DNA of 64,000 nt from Siphonodentalium dalli (GCA_032622095.1 CP136068.1:164259465-164323464); one strand, 5' to 3'. Positions 28,250 through 38,441 are shown, numbered from the stretch's first letter. The notes: generated by a model not told the origin, from the letters alone. Translations and numbers: made by a program.

Positions 28250-29597
28250 TTATTTCCAACCTTGCGCGGTGTCAAATTCGGTGTTTCTCCACGAATTTCT
28301 TCTCTCGAAAAATTGTCGAATTAAGGTATTCTCTGGCCACAGAGATGCGTCCATGACTGCTTGCATCACATCACGGTCACCAAGTTCCAATTTAAATGAT
28401 GAATAAGTGTCATACCTCGATACCAGTTTGACACATTTCTGAACACATGTGTTAAAGGTGTCGTTTACATAACTTGCAACTTCCCCTTCCGTCGTTTCAG
28501 GCGCCAATCGTGAGACGAATATCAACGCCGGACGAGTAGTCTTCACTGTTTTTAGGGTCGAATCCTTAGACGTTCCAATAAGCGGTGGCTTTTTGTTCTT
28601 TTTGCGCCTCACGGTTCGGAATTCGTCGTCTCTTTCTGTGGCCATTGATTCCACCATCTCGGCATATGATGGAATGTTCCCAGATGTGTGTGTTCTCTTA
28701 TTTTCAATACTCCTACGCGTTTCGTCGATCATTGCTGGCATATTTGGTATCCTTAGCTTATTTGAATCCTTTGGACGCACATCACCCGGTGCTGAATTAT
28801 CTGGTCGAACAATGACAGGAATAGGCCTCTTGGACAATGTTATATTATCATTCATTTTATACACCTCCTTCGGGATAGGAGAAATCTCACCAGTTGGCTT
28901 TGTTGTTATAGACGCTTCTTTGACAGCAGTGCCTATTTCCAATATTAAGTCCTTCTTGAGTGAGGCGACTATATCATCTTTTAATTTAATCAATGCATTT
29001 GACTTAATCTCTTCACAAATCTCCGCACCAATAACACCAGTTAAATCCTTGAACTGTGTTTTCATACTTGATATTTCCCTGGATATTGTGGAGATATCCA
29101 CATGGTCAAGGCCTATAGGTGGTAACTTGGATAAATCATACGCGACAAATAGAGGCAGATCCTCCATGTCCGTTTCGTGCAAGAGTGTTAAAATATCTTT
29201 CAAATTATTTACATTTCTATCCGGTCCCTTTCTTTTTATAAGTCTTGATTTACCATTTATCATGTCGTAAAGCAGAAATTTTGCTTGTTCAATTTCTGAA
29301 TCGTCGTATGTTTCTGAGCACAGTTTCATTAACACATCTGTTGTAAGTTTTACAAATTTGTTAACCATGAAACACAACAATTCATTGATAACAATCGGTT
29401 TACTGGTAGGTTGTTTTTGTCCATCTGAATCTTCCTTTTCCTTCCCTTTACGGGTCTCCGGTTTGTTTGCAGGCATATCTTTTTTTGCCGCCCGTCGACA
29501 ATCCGAATCTCTTTTTCTCACAAGGTCCACAGAGTTGCAAATCTCCTTGTGTGAAACGCACACCCGATCCACTACCACAGTCTTCACAACCCGGCAT
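28250..29597 (-). CDS. LINE ORF1 with a one-base frame break in an A7 run
   Basis: ORF1 codes for the RNA-binding, particle-forming partner protein. A long open frame runs to the stop at 28250-28252; near its end, a PALIFVSRLAP...VASYVND segment looks like an RRM-type fold. The only good ATG (29597) is in another frame. That frame opens with CEDC and LCGPC, a C-x2-C / C-x2-C zinc-ribbon-like pair, and meets the main frame at a run of seven As on the coding strand (29480-29486). A one-base length change in that run accounts for the break. It could be a real mutation, a sequencing error in the homopolymer, or ribosomal slippage. ORF1 stop and ORF2 start are 13 bases apart. Confidence 0.88.
29480..29486 (-). 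other. Homopolymer at the ORF1 frame break
   Basis: Seven Ts on the plus strand (seven As in the ORF1 sense). The zinc-ribbon frame and the main ORF1 frame differ by one base here. Confidence 0.85.
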
Positions 29598-29734
29598 TAC
29601 GCCTAGAAGTTGTGGATCCAATAGAGTAGCGAAATTAGACGTAAATCAAATTTCCACTTATCTTCAAAACTGCCCTGAGTTGCATGAAAGTAACAACCGT
29701 GATACTTCTACCGAAGCATATTCATCTTCTTGTT

Positions 29735-29961
29735 CTATATCAAGGCTTGTGTATGTCAGCACCTCTTGTTGCTTTTGGTGTATTCTGGCAATCAAAATAG
29801 GTCAAATACTAGTAATATTTTATGTATTAATACACAGCCTCTATGTTCTATGAACAGACTTACCAAATTCTTACCATAGAAATTTATCAGCATTTTCCAA
29901 CGTACCTCACTGAAACCATGAAATAACGACAAATCTATTCTTTTTATCTGTTTTATTTCAG
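29735..29961. other. Family-B remnant, then intron end
   Basis: CTATATCAAGGCTTG at 29735-29749 continues the fold-back B element interrupted by the LINE. The rest is intron, ending in the pyrimidine tract and AG (TTTTATTTCAG) before 29962. No other feature was seen. Confidence 0.6.
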
Positions 29962-30037
29962 GTCATCTCCAAACCAGGGATGTACCCATCTACTAAGTCT
30001 GACCTACCTCCGTATCCAGGGCCAGCAACAAGTCAGG
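29962..30037 (+). CDS. Second visible exon of the PPxY membrane-protein gene
   Basis: Acceptor TTTTATTTCAG before, donor CAGG|GTAAGT after. 76 bases, phase 0 in and phase 1 out, joining in frame to the exon ending at 24566. The translation begins VISKPGMYPSTK and contains DLPPYPGP, a second PPxY-type motif (LPPYPG). Joined to the previous exon it yields the motif PPPYSEV across the splice. The 3' part of the exon and its donor are repeated downstream as a tandem array (29979-30606). The 80 bp period is not divisible by three and the later copies lack a good acceptor, so I take only the first copy as the exon. Confidence 0.78.
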
Positions 30038-30606
30038 GTAAGTAACTCTAAGACCAGAGATGTACCCTTCTACTAAGTCTGACCTACCTCCGTATCCAGG
30101 GCCAGCAACAAGTCAGGGTAAGTAACTCTAAGACCAGAGATGTACCCATCTACTAAGTCTGACCTACCTCCGTATCCAGGGCCAGCAACAAGTCAGGGTA
30201 AGTAACTCTAAGACCAGAGATGTACCCATCTACTAAGTCTGATCTACCTCCGTACCCAGGGCCAGCAACAAGTCAGGGTAAGTAACTCTAAGACCAGAGA
30301 TGTACCCTTCTACTAAATCTGATCTACCTCCGTACCCAGGTCCAGCAACACGCCAGGGCAAGAAACTCCACAACCATGCATATACCCTTATGCTAAATCT
30401 GATCTACCTTCATACCAGGTCAGGTTAAGTAACTCTAAAACCCAGTGATGTACACTTCCACTAAGTCTGATCTACCTCTGTACCCAGGTCAGGGTAAGTA
30501 ACTCTAAAACAAGGGATGTGCCCTTCTATCAAATCTGACCTACCTCCGTACCCAAGGCCAGCAACAAGTCAGGGTAAGTAACTCTAAAACCAGGGTTGTA
30601 CCATTA
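29979..30606 (+). repeat. 80 bp minisatellite built from an exon end plus its donor
   Basis: Copies start (GATGTACCC) at 29979, 30059, 30139, 30219 and 30299, then three or four shorter, diverged copies reach 30606. Each copy holds the last about 59 bases of the exon, the donor GGTAAGTAA and about 12 intron bases. Most copies keep the perfect donor GTAAGT. Substitutions rise toward the right end. Confidence 0.95.
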
Positions 30607-30690
30607 AGGGTAATGAATACTGCTGATAACACACCCCCATTATCTAATTGAATTGTGTAGAGTGGTTGAGCAATTTATTTGACAAATAGG

Positions 30691-31346
30691 CAGGTTTATA
30701 TCGAGAACTCCATACATCAGTCATTGACAACTTGATGCAGGTTTATATTGAGAACTCCATACATCAGTCATTAACAACTTGATGCAGGTTTATATCGAGA
30801 ACTCATACATCAATCATTGAAAGCTTCCTGTAGGTTTATATTGAGAACTCATACATCAATCATTGAAAGCTTCCTGCAGGTTTATATTGAGAAATCCATA
30901 CATCAGTCATTAACAACTTGATGCAGGTTTATATTGAGAACTCCATACATCAGTCATTAACAACTTGATGCAGGTTTATATCGAGAACTCCATACATCAG
31001 TCATTGACAGCTTCCTGCATGTTTATATTGAGAACTCCATACATCAGTCATTGAAAGCTTCCTGTAGGTTTATATTGAGAACTCCATACATCAGTCATTG
31101 AAAGCTTCCTGCAGGTTTATATTGAGAACTCCATACATCAGTCATTGAAAGCTTCCTGCAGGTTTATATTGAGAACTCCATACATCAGTCATTAACAACT
31201 TGATGCAGGTTTATATTGAGAACTCCATACATCAGTCATTGACAGCTTCCTGCATGTTTATATTGAGAACTCCATACATCAGTCATTAACAACTTGATGC
31301 AGGTTTATATTGAGAACTCCATACATCAGTCATTGAAAGCTTCCTG
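30691..31346. repeat. 47-48 bp minisatellite, about 14 copies
   Basis: The unit begins CAGGTTTATATTGAGAACTC and ends in one of two forms, CAACTTGATG or AAGCTTCCTG, which alternate irregularly. The array stops at 31346, four bases before the fold-back MITE. Confidence 0.95.
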
Positions 31347-31350
31347 AAGT

Positions 31351-31569
31351 TACAGTAATGCCCTAATTAATCGACTCCTTTAACCACAGCAGAATTATGG
31401 GTAAGTTTTCTGGATTTAGTCGGAAATATGGCTTGTTGCCATTCATCGGAAAGCTCTCGGGCAGAGCTTTCCGATGAATGGCAACAAGCCATATTTACGA
31501 CTAAATCCAGAAAAGTTACCCATAATTCTGCTGTGGTTAAAGGAGTCGATTAATTAGGGCATTGCTGTA
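31351..31569. mobile_element. MITE family A, complete fold-back copy
   Basis: 219 bp with long inverted arms. The ends are TACAGTAATGCCC and GGGCATTGCTGTA; the inner blocks ATTATGGGTAA and TTACCCATAAT pair, and the centre holds AAAGCTCTCGGGCAGAGCTTT. TA at both ends fits a Tc1/mariner-type target site. It has no coding capacity. Confidence 0.88.
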
Positions 31570-31791
31570 CCTGATTGACTCCATCGCCAGAATTTTGTGT
31601 ATATGGATATATATGATCCATATGTGAGAATGTCTGATTACACACATCATCTGGCCTAAATGTCATTGATTGACTGGCTCAAAATCCTAATATTTCGTAA
31701 AATTATTTTGTGCATTACCTTTGGAAGGTGCATTTGTCTGTTTTATTTCAGAAGTGTTTGATCTAAAACTGTTTATTATTTCTATTTTTAG

Positions 31792-31880
31792 GTGCAGAAC
31801 AACCTAATGGCATCCCACAACCTCCGCCTTATTCTGAAGTGGTTAGTTCATGTGAAACCAGTCATGCAGAAAGATCTTAG
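31792..31880 (+). CDS. Third visible exon of the PPxY gene, possibly terminal
   Basis: The acceptor TCTATTTTTAG ends at 31791. Entry phase 1 matches the donor at 30037, giving GAEQPNGIPQPPPYSEV in frame. This is a third PPxY motif, identical in core to the one spanning the first two exons. Reading on gives thirteen more residues to a TAG at 31878-31880, so this could be the last exon. Alternatively a donor lies just after PPPYSE (GTGGTT) or after PPPYSEV (GTTAGT), as in the first exon, and later exons were missed. The exact 3' border is uncertain. Confidence 0.62.
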
Positions 31881-32048
31881 AATGTCATGTGATGAAGCAG
31901 TCATGCAGAATGATCTTAGAACACATTTTATTAGAGATGTCATGTGATGAAGCAGTCATGCAGAATGATCTTAGAACACATTTCATTAGTGATGACATGT
32001 GGTGAACCCAGACTCGCAGAAAGATCTTAGAACACATTTCATTAGAGA
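31848..32048 (+). repeat. Short tandem repeat starting just after the PPPY codons
   Basis: Four unequal copies of a unit containing TCATGTGA, AGTCATGCAGAA and GATCTTAGAA; the last three also contain ACACATTT and ATTAGAGAT (or a variant). The first, shorter copy overlaps the presumed C-terminal codons of the third exon. Confidence 0.8.
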
Positions 32049-32224
32049 TTGCAATTGCGAGTATAGGTTCAACTAGGACCGTTACGATGCATAATTTAAC
32101 GATGCAATCACATCGGGATATGATTACATTGGAGGTGGCAGTTCACTTTGAACAGAAGTGATAACACCGGATGTTCATCAGACGGCTGTTCCCAGTGCAG
32201 GTTCCAATAGTATCTAATATTGTT

Positions 32225-32412
32225 AATATATAGAGAATACCTACAGTTTTTGTTTGAATACCGAAATATCTCATGAGTGTCTGGAAAGAAATATCGAATT
32301 TTCACGAGCAGCTGCAAGCCGTGAATGAAAATTTTATATTTCTTTCCAGACACTAATGAGATGTTTCAGGTAAGCAAATAAAAAACTGCAGGTATTCTTT
32401 CTTACTATATGC
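32225..32412. mobile_element. Fold-back element family F
   Basis: Inverted arms about 80 bases long. The left arm reads AATACCTACAGTTTTTGTTT then GTGTCTGGAAAGAAATAT; the right arm is its reverse complement and ends in ACTATATGC. Copies or fragments are at 33773-33921 and 45003-45045. Confidence 0.78.
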
Positions 32413-32537
32413 TTGCCTATAAAATAGCAGAAAGTTATTGAAACGTAAATCGTCGTATATATCTCTTAGAAGCTACATTGAAATCGCGTTTTGTTATTTC
32501 ATTGTAGCTTTTTGTTATTTTACTGTAGCTTGCCGAT

Positions 32538-32995
32538 TAATGTCATGACGTAATCCCTTGATAGCGGTTTGCTACCTATCAGTTGATCGTTTGCTACCTA
32601 TCAGTTGATCGGTGTCGCCGATGGACGTCATGACGTAATCCATTGATAGCGGTTTGATACCTATCAGTTGATCCCTTGATAGCGGTTTGCTACCTATCAG
32701 TTGATCGTTGTCGCCGTTGGACGTCATGACGTAATCCATTGATAGCGGTTTGCTACCTATCAGTTGATCGTTGTCACCGTTGGACGTCATGACGTAATCC
32801 CTTGATAGCGGTTTGTTACCTATCAGTTGATCGGTGTCGCCGATGGACATCATGATGTAATCCATTGATAGCGGTTTGCTACCTATCAGTTGATCGGTGT
32901 CGCCGATGGACGTCATGACGTAATCCCTTGATAGCAGTTTGCTACCTATCAGTTGATCGGTATCGACGTCATGACGTAATCCCTTGATAGCGGTT
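32538..32995 (-). repeat. 63 bp minisatellite, array 1
   Basis: The unit contains CTTGATAGCGGTTTGCTACC, TATCAGTTGATCGGTGTC and GACGTCATGACGTAAT. The period is 63 (21 codons), so the minus strand stays open through several units; this is a by-product of the period, and I do not call a gene. About seven copies, two of them shortened. Confidence 0.92.
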
Positions 32996-33261
32996 TCAGA
33001 GTTAAACTCCAGGCGCCCAAAAAACAGTTAGAAAGAAAAAAAATCCTCAGATAATTTTTTTTTTACCATTACTACTAGAAAACAAACACAACTAACACTA
33101 AATCATCAAATAAAGCAATAAGTTGTCATTTTATGGCAGTATGTACATGTAATTCCAGGGGTAGGCCACCCCATACCCTACCCAACTTAGGGCTGCGGCC
33201 TTCGGATATGACTTTGGCATATAAAACAGGTGTCCCCAAATAATTACTGGAAACTACACTG
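32996..33261. other. Spacer between two 63 bp arrays
   Basis: Non-repetitive AT-rich sequence with no gene seen. It separates two blocks of the same minisatellite. Confidence 0.5.
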
Positions 33262-33708
33262 ATGCTGCGGTTTGCTACCTATCAGTCGATCGGTGTCTCC
33301 GATCGACGTCATGATGTAATCCCTTGATAGCGGTTTGCTACCTATCAGTTGATCGGTGTCGCCGATGGACGTCATGATGTAATCCCTTGATAGCGGTTTG
33401 CTACCTATCAGTTGATCGGTGTCGCCGATGGACGTCATGACGTAATCCCTTGATAGCGGTTTGCTACCTATCAGTTGATCAGTGTCGCCGATGGACGTCA
33501 TGATGTAATCCCTTGATAGCGGTTTGCTACCTATCAGTTGATCGGTGTCGCCGATGGACGTCATGACGTAATCCCTTGATAGCGGTTTGCTTCCTATCAG
33601 TTGATCGGTGTTGCTGATGGACGTCATGACGTAATCCCTTGATAGCGGTTTGCTACCTATCAGTTGATAGCGGTTTGCTACCTACCGGTATCAGTTGATC
33701 GTGTCAGA
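33262..33708 (-). repeat. 63 bp minisatellite, array 2
   Basis: Six full copies and part copies of the same 63 bp unit as 32538-32995, in the same orientation and more regular. The CGACGTCATGA(T/C)GTAAT block marks each unit. Confidence 0.94.
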
Positions 33709-33772
33709 AATTTGTATTTGTTGTGTTATTAAAAGTGAGAATGCTGCATAATTTTGCAACTTTAAGTATAAG

Positions 33773-33921
33773 GTGCATATAATAAAAAGAACACCTACAG
33801 TGTTTGAATACCTTAAACAACTCATGAATGTCTAGAAAGATATATTGAATTTTCACTCGCGGTTGACATGTTTTGGTATTCAAACAAAAACTGTAGGTAT
33901 TCTTGTTATTATATGCATTTA
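33773..33921. mobile_element. Fold-back element family F, second copy
   Basis: The ends GCATATAATAAAAAGAACAC and ATTCTTGTTATTATATGC are inverted. The inner arm CTACAGTGTTTGAATACC pairs with GGTATTCAAACAAAAACTGT. Confidence 0.78.
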
Positions 33922-34030
33922 TTAAGTTGCTAAATTATGCAGTATTTTCACTTTTAATAGTTCAACAAATTGAACAATACTCTGAAAGAAACAACTGGTT
34001 GTATTGATTTGCGGTTTCACAATCCGCCAC

Positions 34031-34332
34031 AAATAACGAAAGCTACAGTGAAATAAAACGAAAGCTACAGTTAAATAACGAAAGCTACAGTGAAATAACG
34101 AAAGCTACAGTTAAATAACGAAAGCTACAGTGAAATAACGAAAGCTACAGTTAAATAACGAAAGCTACAGTGAAATAACGAAAGCTACAGTGAAATAACG
34201 AAAGCTACAGTGAAATAACGAAAGCTACAGTGAAATAACAAAGCTACAGTGAAATAACGAAAGCTACAGTGTAATAACGAAAGCTACAGTTAAATAACGA
34301 AAGCTACAGTGTAATAACGAAAGCTACAGTGA
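34031..34332. repeat. 20 bp minisatellite, about 15 copies
   Basis: The unit is AAATAACGAAAGCTACAGTG with a G/T change at the last base and occasional one-base indels. Reverse-oriented pieces (TTGTAGCTTTTTGTTATTTT) lie at 32500-32530. Confidence 0.95.
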
Positions 34333-34588
34333 TCTAATGAAATTGTATTTCACTGTGGCTTCTGAGAGATGCACACAATGATCTAGGTTTTGGTAAATTT
34401 CTGCTATTTTCCCGTTGTTTGGCTTTTAGTGAGAAGTGGACTGTTATCAGGGAGATGTAACAATGGCCGGAGTTCAATATACACCCATCTTCATCCTCCT
34501 ATGATCCAATAAGTATAATGCACTACAATAGCTTAATTATAAACCCTTTATAGCGAGTAAGGACACAATTATATTCAGTATATATACT

Positions 34589-34889
34589 TTAACCCTACCA
34601 TGACTGGAGCTTCCTGAAATCTCGTGAAAACCCTGTGCCAATGCATTCTCTTATATATGCGAATCTGCCATCAGGAGCCTCGCATATATAAGAGAATACA
34701 TTGGCCTAACAATATTTACCTTGACCTTGTAAGCCAATGCATTATGTTATATATATGAGGCTCTCTATGGGAGACGAGGCTCTCTATGGGAGACGAGGCT
34801 CTCTATGGGAGACTTGCATATATAAGAGAATGCACTGGCAGAGGATCTTTAATGATGCACCAGCACAGTTCCCGTCATAAAAGTGTTAA
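34589..34889. mobile_element. TTAA-flanked MITE family D, copy 1
   Basis: Starts TTAACCCTACCATGACTGG and ends in CCCGTCATAAAAGTGTTAA, each within a TTAA. It holds two copies of the AATGCATTCTCTTATATATG hairpin cassette. In the second hairpin (34735-34835), the loop block GAGGCTCTCTATGGGAGAC is present three times in tandem (34756-34813). Confidence 0.85.
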
Positions 34890-34936
34890 ATATACTGTTG
34901 GGACATATGTATACTGGTATATGAGAGTGACTTCTC

Positions 34937-35086
34937 TAATCGGGGACTACCCTAGAGGGGGTGACTTGAAATTAGTAGACATCTTTTCCCTAAAATGTGC
35001 GACTTTCCCTATTTTTGTCACAGGGAGAAGTGGCACATTTTAGGGAGAAGATATCTCCCAAGTCACCCTCGGCTGGTCTCTGATTA
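34937..35086. mobile_element. Fold-back element G
   Basis: About 70-base inverted arms: AATCGGGGACTACCC, GGGTGACTTG and CCCTAAAATGTGC on the left; GCACATTTTAGGG, CAAGTCACCC and CTGATTA on the right. Only one copy was seen. Confidence 0.7.
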
Positions 35087-35252
35087 GTGATATATAGCAG
35101 CAGTGATTAGCTTGTATGGTAAAACCGGACATCAGAAAGATCTCAATAGGACATGGGTCATTTGAATCTGCAAATTGTGTACATTATGTTTAGAAGGGGT
35201 ATACCTGTAAGATAGGTTGATAAAAGCTTGCAATACTGATCTAGGGTTTACA

Positions 35253-35445
35253 TACAGTAATGCTCTAAGTAATCGACCCCTTAACCACAGCAGAATTATG
35301 GGTAACTTTTCAGGATTTAGTCGGAAATATGGCTTGTTGCCATTCATCGGAAAGCTCTCGGAGAGCCATTTTTCCGACTAAATCCTGAAAAGTTACCGAT
35401 AATTCTGCTTTGGTTAAGGGGTCGATTACGTAGAGCATTACTGTA
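35253..35445. mobile_element. MITE family A, complete fold-back copy
   Basis: The ends are TACAGTAATGCTC and GAGCATTACTGTA, with TA at each end. The arms share the ATTATGGGTAA and GGATTTAGTCGG blocks with 31351-31569. Confidence 0.87.
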
Positions 35446-36208
35446 GACCCCTCCAAATATTCCAGATTTGATGTCGATGTCGCCTGTATGATCCGGTGTC
35501 GACACCAAATCAGACATCCAATTGAAAATATCTATGAATATCCAATTTGTACCCATCTTTGAGACATGGATGCATATTTTATGCAGGGCGATGATGAAAT
35601 AGCTGTGATGCATCTGCAATTTTTAAATTTGGGACCTACCGTGTGCACCGATTTCGGATTTAGAATCTGCAGAAAAGTGCCGATTCTCAAGGCCCTAGGT
35701 TTATTTACTTGCTAAATTCATACCAATTTTCCAGCTGTGTTAAATTTTTTCAGATGAAGTTAGATAAATGCTCTTTATTTTTATTATGACAGAGAACTGA
35801 CTAACAGCTGATAGAATTGAATTTTGCCCTGGCATTGGCCTCGGCTCAGCCGATAGCGGAGAGTAATTAACAGGGCTGAATTCCGAAAAACAGAATAACC
35901 TGCCACGATTGTGTGTGGAATTCATAGAACTTTTGCATTGTTTGAACTTTGTAATTTAGCTCTATGAAGTAAACAAATTCATATAAAGAGCGTTTGATGC
36001 TTTTTGTATTCATCGAAATTACACGACGCCGTCATGATATAATTTTACTGCAATGACATTTAAAAATCTATTTCTGGCATTTGAGATGCATATTATTAGG
36101 GTCTCAAGTGCCTCATATGTGTGTGTGTGTAATTCTATAATACATGTAGGATCACACCGTTTTAAAGTTCATTTATATTACGTTGAGTTTTATATTCAAC
36201 TGTTCAAA
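35446..36208. other. No gene or element seen
   Basis: AT-rich sequence with a short (GT)n run at 36118-36131. No exon, RNA gene or repeat family was recognised. Confidence 0.4.
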
Positions 36209-36375
36209 TTATATTAAACAGGTCAGACACATACGGAAGTAAACTATTAAAGTTATACTAAACAGGTCAGGCACATCCTGAAGTCAACTATTAGTTATAT
36301 TAAACAGATCAGGCCAACTATTAAAGTTATATTAAACAGGTCAGACACATACGGAATTCAACTATTAAAGTTATA
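36209..36375. repeat. Short degenerate tandem repeat
   Basis: Four imperfect copies of a unit of about 43 bases with TATATTAAACAGGTCAG, ACACATACGGAA and AACTATTAAAG. Confidence 0.75.
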
Positions 36376-36729
36376 GTTAGCTATAATAGTTGGATGCGGA
36401 TATACCATTTTGTGAATGTGATAATAGAGGGACAATTCAAAATGATATTTCACAATAATGATACAAACTCAGTATCGCTCTAATTCTTCATATCATTTTG
36501 TTTTTGTGACAAAATAACATGTTTTGATCCACACGAGTGATTAATCATGATGGCATATGATAAGGAAATAAAATGAACATTCAATTAGTCCAAATATTGT
36601 TATGAAGGATCGATTGAGTGTCATGCTAATGTCATTTAGAATGTCATACATTTGTTATTATTTAATAGAATAATTTAATAGGATGCAAAACAAATTTTAT
36701 CTGTAGACCGTTCATTCGTTGCAGTGTTG

Positions 36730-37130
36730 TTAACCCTTTACCCAACAGAACGGCCCTGTGCCAATGCATTCTCTTATATATGCGAGTCGACCATAGGTCG
36801 CCTCACATATATAAGAGAATGCATTGGCTTAACACATTAAAAATTATAAAATTGTTAAAGAATGTAAGAAAAAATGGTAAAAAGTGTTAAAAACAGATTT
36901 TTTTTAGGCCAATGCATTCTCTTATATATGCGAGGCGACCTATGGTCGACTCGCATATATAAGAGAATGCATTGGCACAGGGCATAACTGTAACCATCAC
37001 AATGTGGTCAATGAGCCGGTTCCAATGATATCCATATTTGTATGGTTTTATTGAGACAGACCCAAGATAATTTAGGCTGTTGCAGCTTTATTTGGCCGTT
37101 TTTGGCCGGTTTGTTGGGTAAAGGGTTAAG
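36730..37130. mobile_element. TTAA-flanked MITE family C, copy 1 (401 bp)
   Basis: The left end TTAACCCTTTACCCAACAG and right end TTGTTGGGTAAAGGGTTAA are inverted, with TTAA as the probable target site. TTAA plus ends beginning CCC is the pattern of piggyBac-type elements. A cassette bounded by CCCTGTGCC and GGCACAGGG (36754-36982) holds two hairpins, 36760-36828 and 36908-36976, whose loops are reverse complements, separated by an A-rich spacer. The right third is not palindromic. Confidence 0.88.
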
Positions 37131-37527
37131 ATGCAATTTAGCTGTGCATTGGTATGTGCGATCACAAAGTTTTCGCAAAAAAAAACAGGAAAAAGATGGA
37201 TAATACTTGTTACATTGTAATTCAGGGTGTGACTGACCTGTTAAAGGGACCCAAGGCACTTGTGAATGTGAAAAAACGTCTGTAAAATTATCACTATGAA
37301 GAACATGGAGAAATAGTTCTCCAATAACAAACTTTCGCATGTTGAAACTATTGTTATGTAAACAAAACTGACAGTGATTTGTCAACAAACTCATTGCTTT
37401 TGTAGTGAGTTCATATATTTTACCTTTTCCAATATTTATTTTCAAGTTTTGATGAAACTCATTGGACTAGACAAATTGGACATTTATCTGTAATTCCACT
37501 GTAACAGTAATGTTTACATAAGTAAAC
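37131..37527. other. No gene seen
   Basis: AT-rich sequence. No exon or recognisable element was found between MITE C and element H. Confidence 0.4.
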
Positions 37528-37922
37528 GTTCAGACGACCACGATTCAATTGTAAGTGGAGGAATCGGGGCCTGACAAAATCATGGATAGTCTATTCCCAC
37601 GATGGCAATGTCATCACATATGAGGATATCGTAAGCCATGGTTAACCACGTGATTTGACTACCCTACAATCTTTCCATCTATGATTTTTACGTATACACG
37701 ACTGCGATTCTGTCGCAAGTGGAGGTAACCAAGGATACACCACAATTTCGCCAGCTGAATTAAAACAGCTTAATATTCATTTTATACTCACGATCTCATT
37801 ATGAGCATGCGGAGTCCAACTGCCAGTTACCAGTACAGAAAAATTCCCACTTACCATTGAATCGTGGTCATCTGAACATTCACTAACAATGGTTACCATT
37901 GAATCGTGGTCATCTGAACATT
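37528..37922. mobile_element. Element H with 31 bp inverted ends
   Basis: GTTCAGACGACCACGATTCA at the left is inverted at 37846-37876 (TGAATCGTGGTCATCTGAAC). The right end is then repeated once by a 42 bp tandem duplication (37851-37934), so the terminus occurs twice. Confidence 0.7.
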
Positions 37923-38081
37923 CACTAACAATGGTTTTGATCTGTGAAATCTTGTTATTGGAGAGTTTATTAATAATGAAAATAAGAGCGAAATATTTGC
38001 ATGTACTTGTTGATGATAGTTGTTTTACAGACTTTCATAAAATGATGTTACCTCGCATGAACACTTTGAGGGCCTTGAGTT

Positions 38082-38441
38082 CTTTAAAGGGGTACTGTAC
38101 ACTAAATCCGGCCATTTATTGGACTATCTCCTATTATACTCAACTGAATATATGCAACAAATGAATGAATTTGAGCCATGGATAAGTGCAAAATACACTC
38201 GTTTACTCAATAAATATTGCAAACAACATGGCAATTATAATGAAAATGAATTTATGACTGGAGTCATAAATTAATTTTCATTATAATTACCATGTTGTTT
38301 GCATCGTTCAAACGATAAATGAGTGTATATTTCTCTCATCCATGGCTCAAATTCATTCATTTGTTGCATATATTCAGTTGAGTATATAATAGGAGATAGT
38401 CCAATAAATGGCCAGATTTAGTGTACAGTACCCCTTTAAGA
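38082..38441. mobile_element. Long fold-back element I (360 bp palindrome)
   Basis: The arms, about 170 bases each, are nearly perfect reverse complements: TTTAAAGGGGTACTGTACAC at the left and GTGTACAGTACCCCTTTAA at the right, with TGACTGGAGTCA near the centre. No coding capacity; no second copy was seen. Confidence 0.88.

Larger units (their letters stand above)
25345..29734 (-). mobile_element. Nearly full-length two-ORF LINE (APE type)
   Basis: About 4.39 kb on the minus strand: a 5' leader of about 137 bases, ORF1, ORF2, a short 3' UTR and a (TAA)n-type tail at 25345-25362. The insertion split a family-B fold-back element. The base pattern CTATATCCAGGCTTG that follows GACAGACACACT in other B copies (40425, 53830) reappears as CTATATCAAGGCTTG at 29735, immediately past the LINE's 5' end. 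CTAT flanks both sides (25341-25344 and 29735-29738), a possible short target-site duplication. The element sits antisense in the intron between exons 24329-24566 and 29962-30037. The clade is not certain; the (TAA)n tail and YADD motif do not settle it. Confidence 0.93.

Noticed and set aside
32572-33627. Minus-strand repeats reading MTSIGDTDQLIGSKPLSRDY
   Set aside because: These are open only because the minisatellite period is 63. No start, splice or conservation evidence was found.
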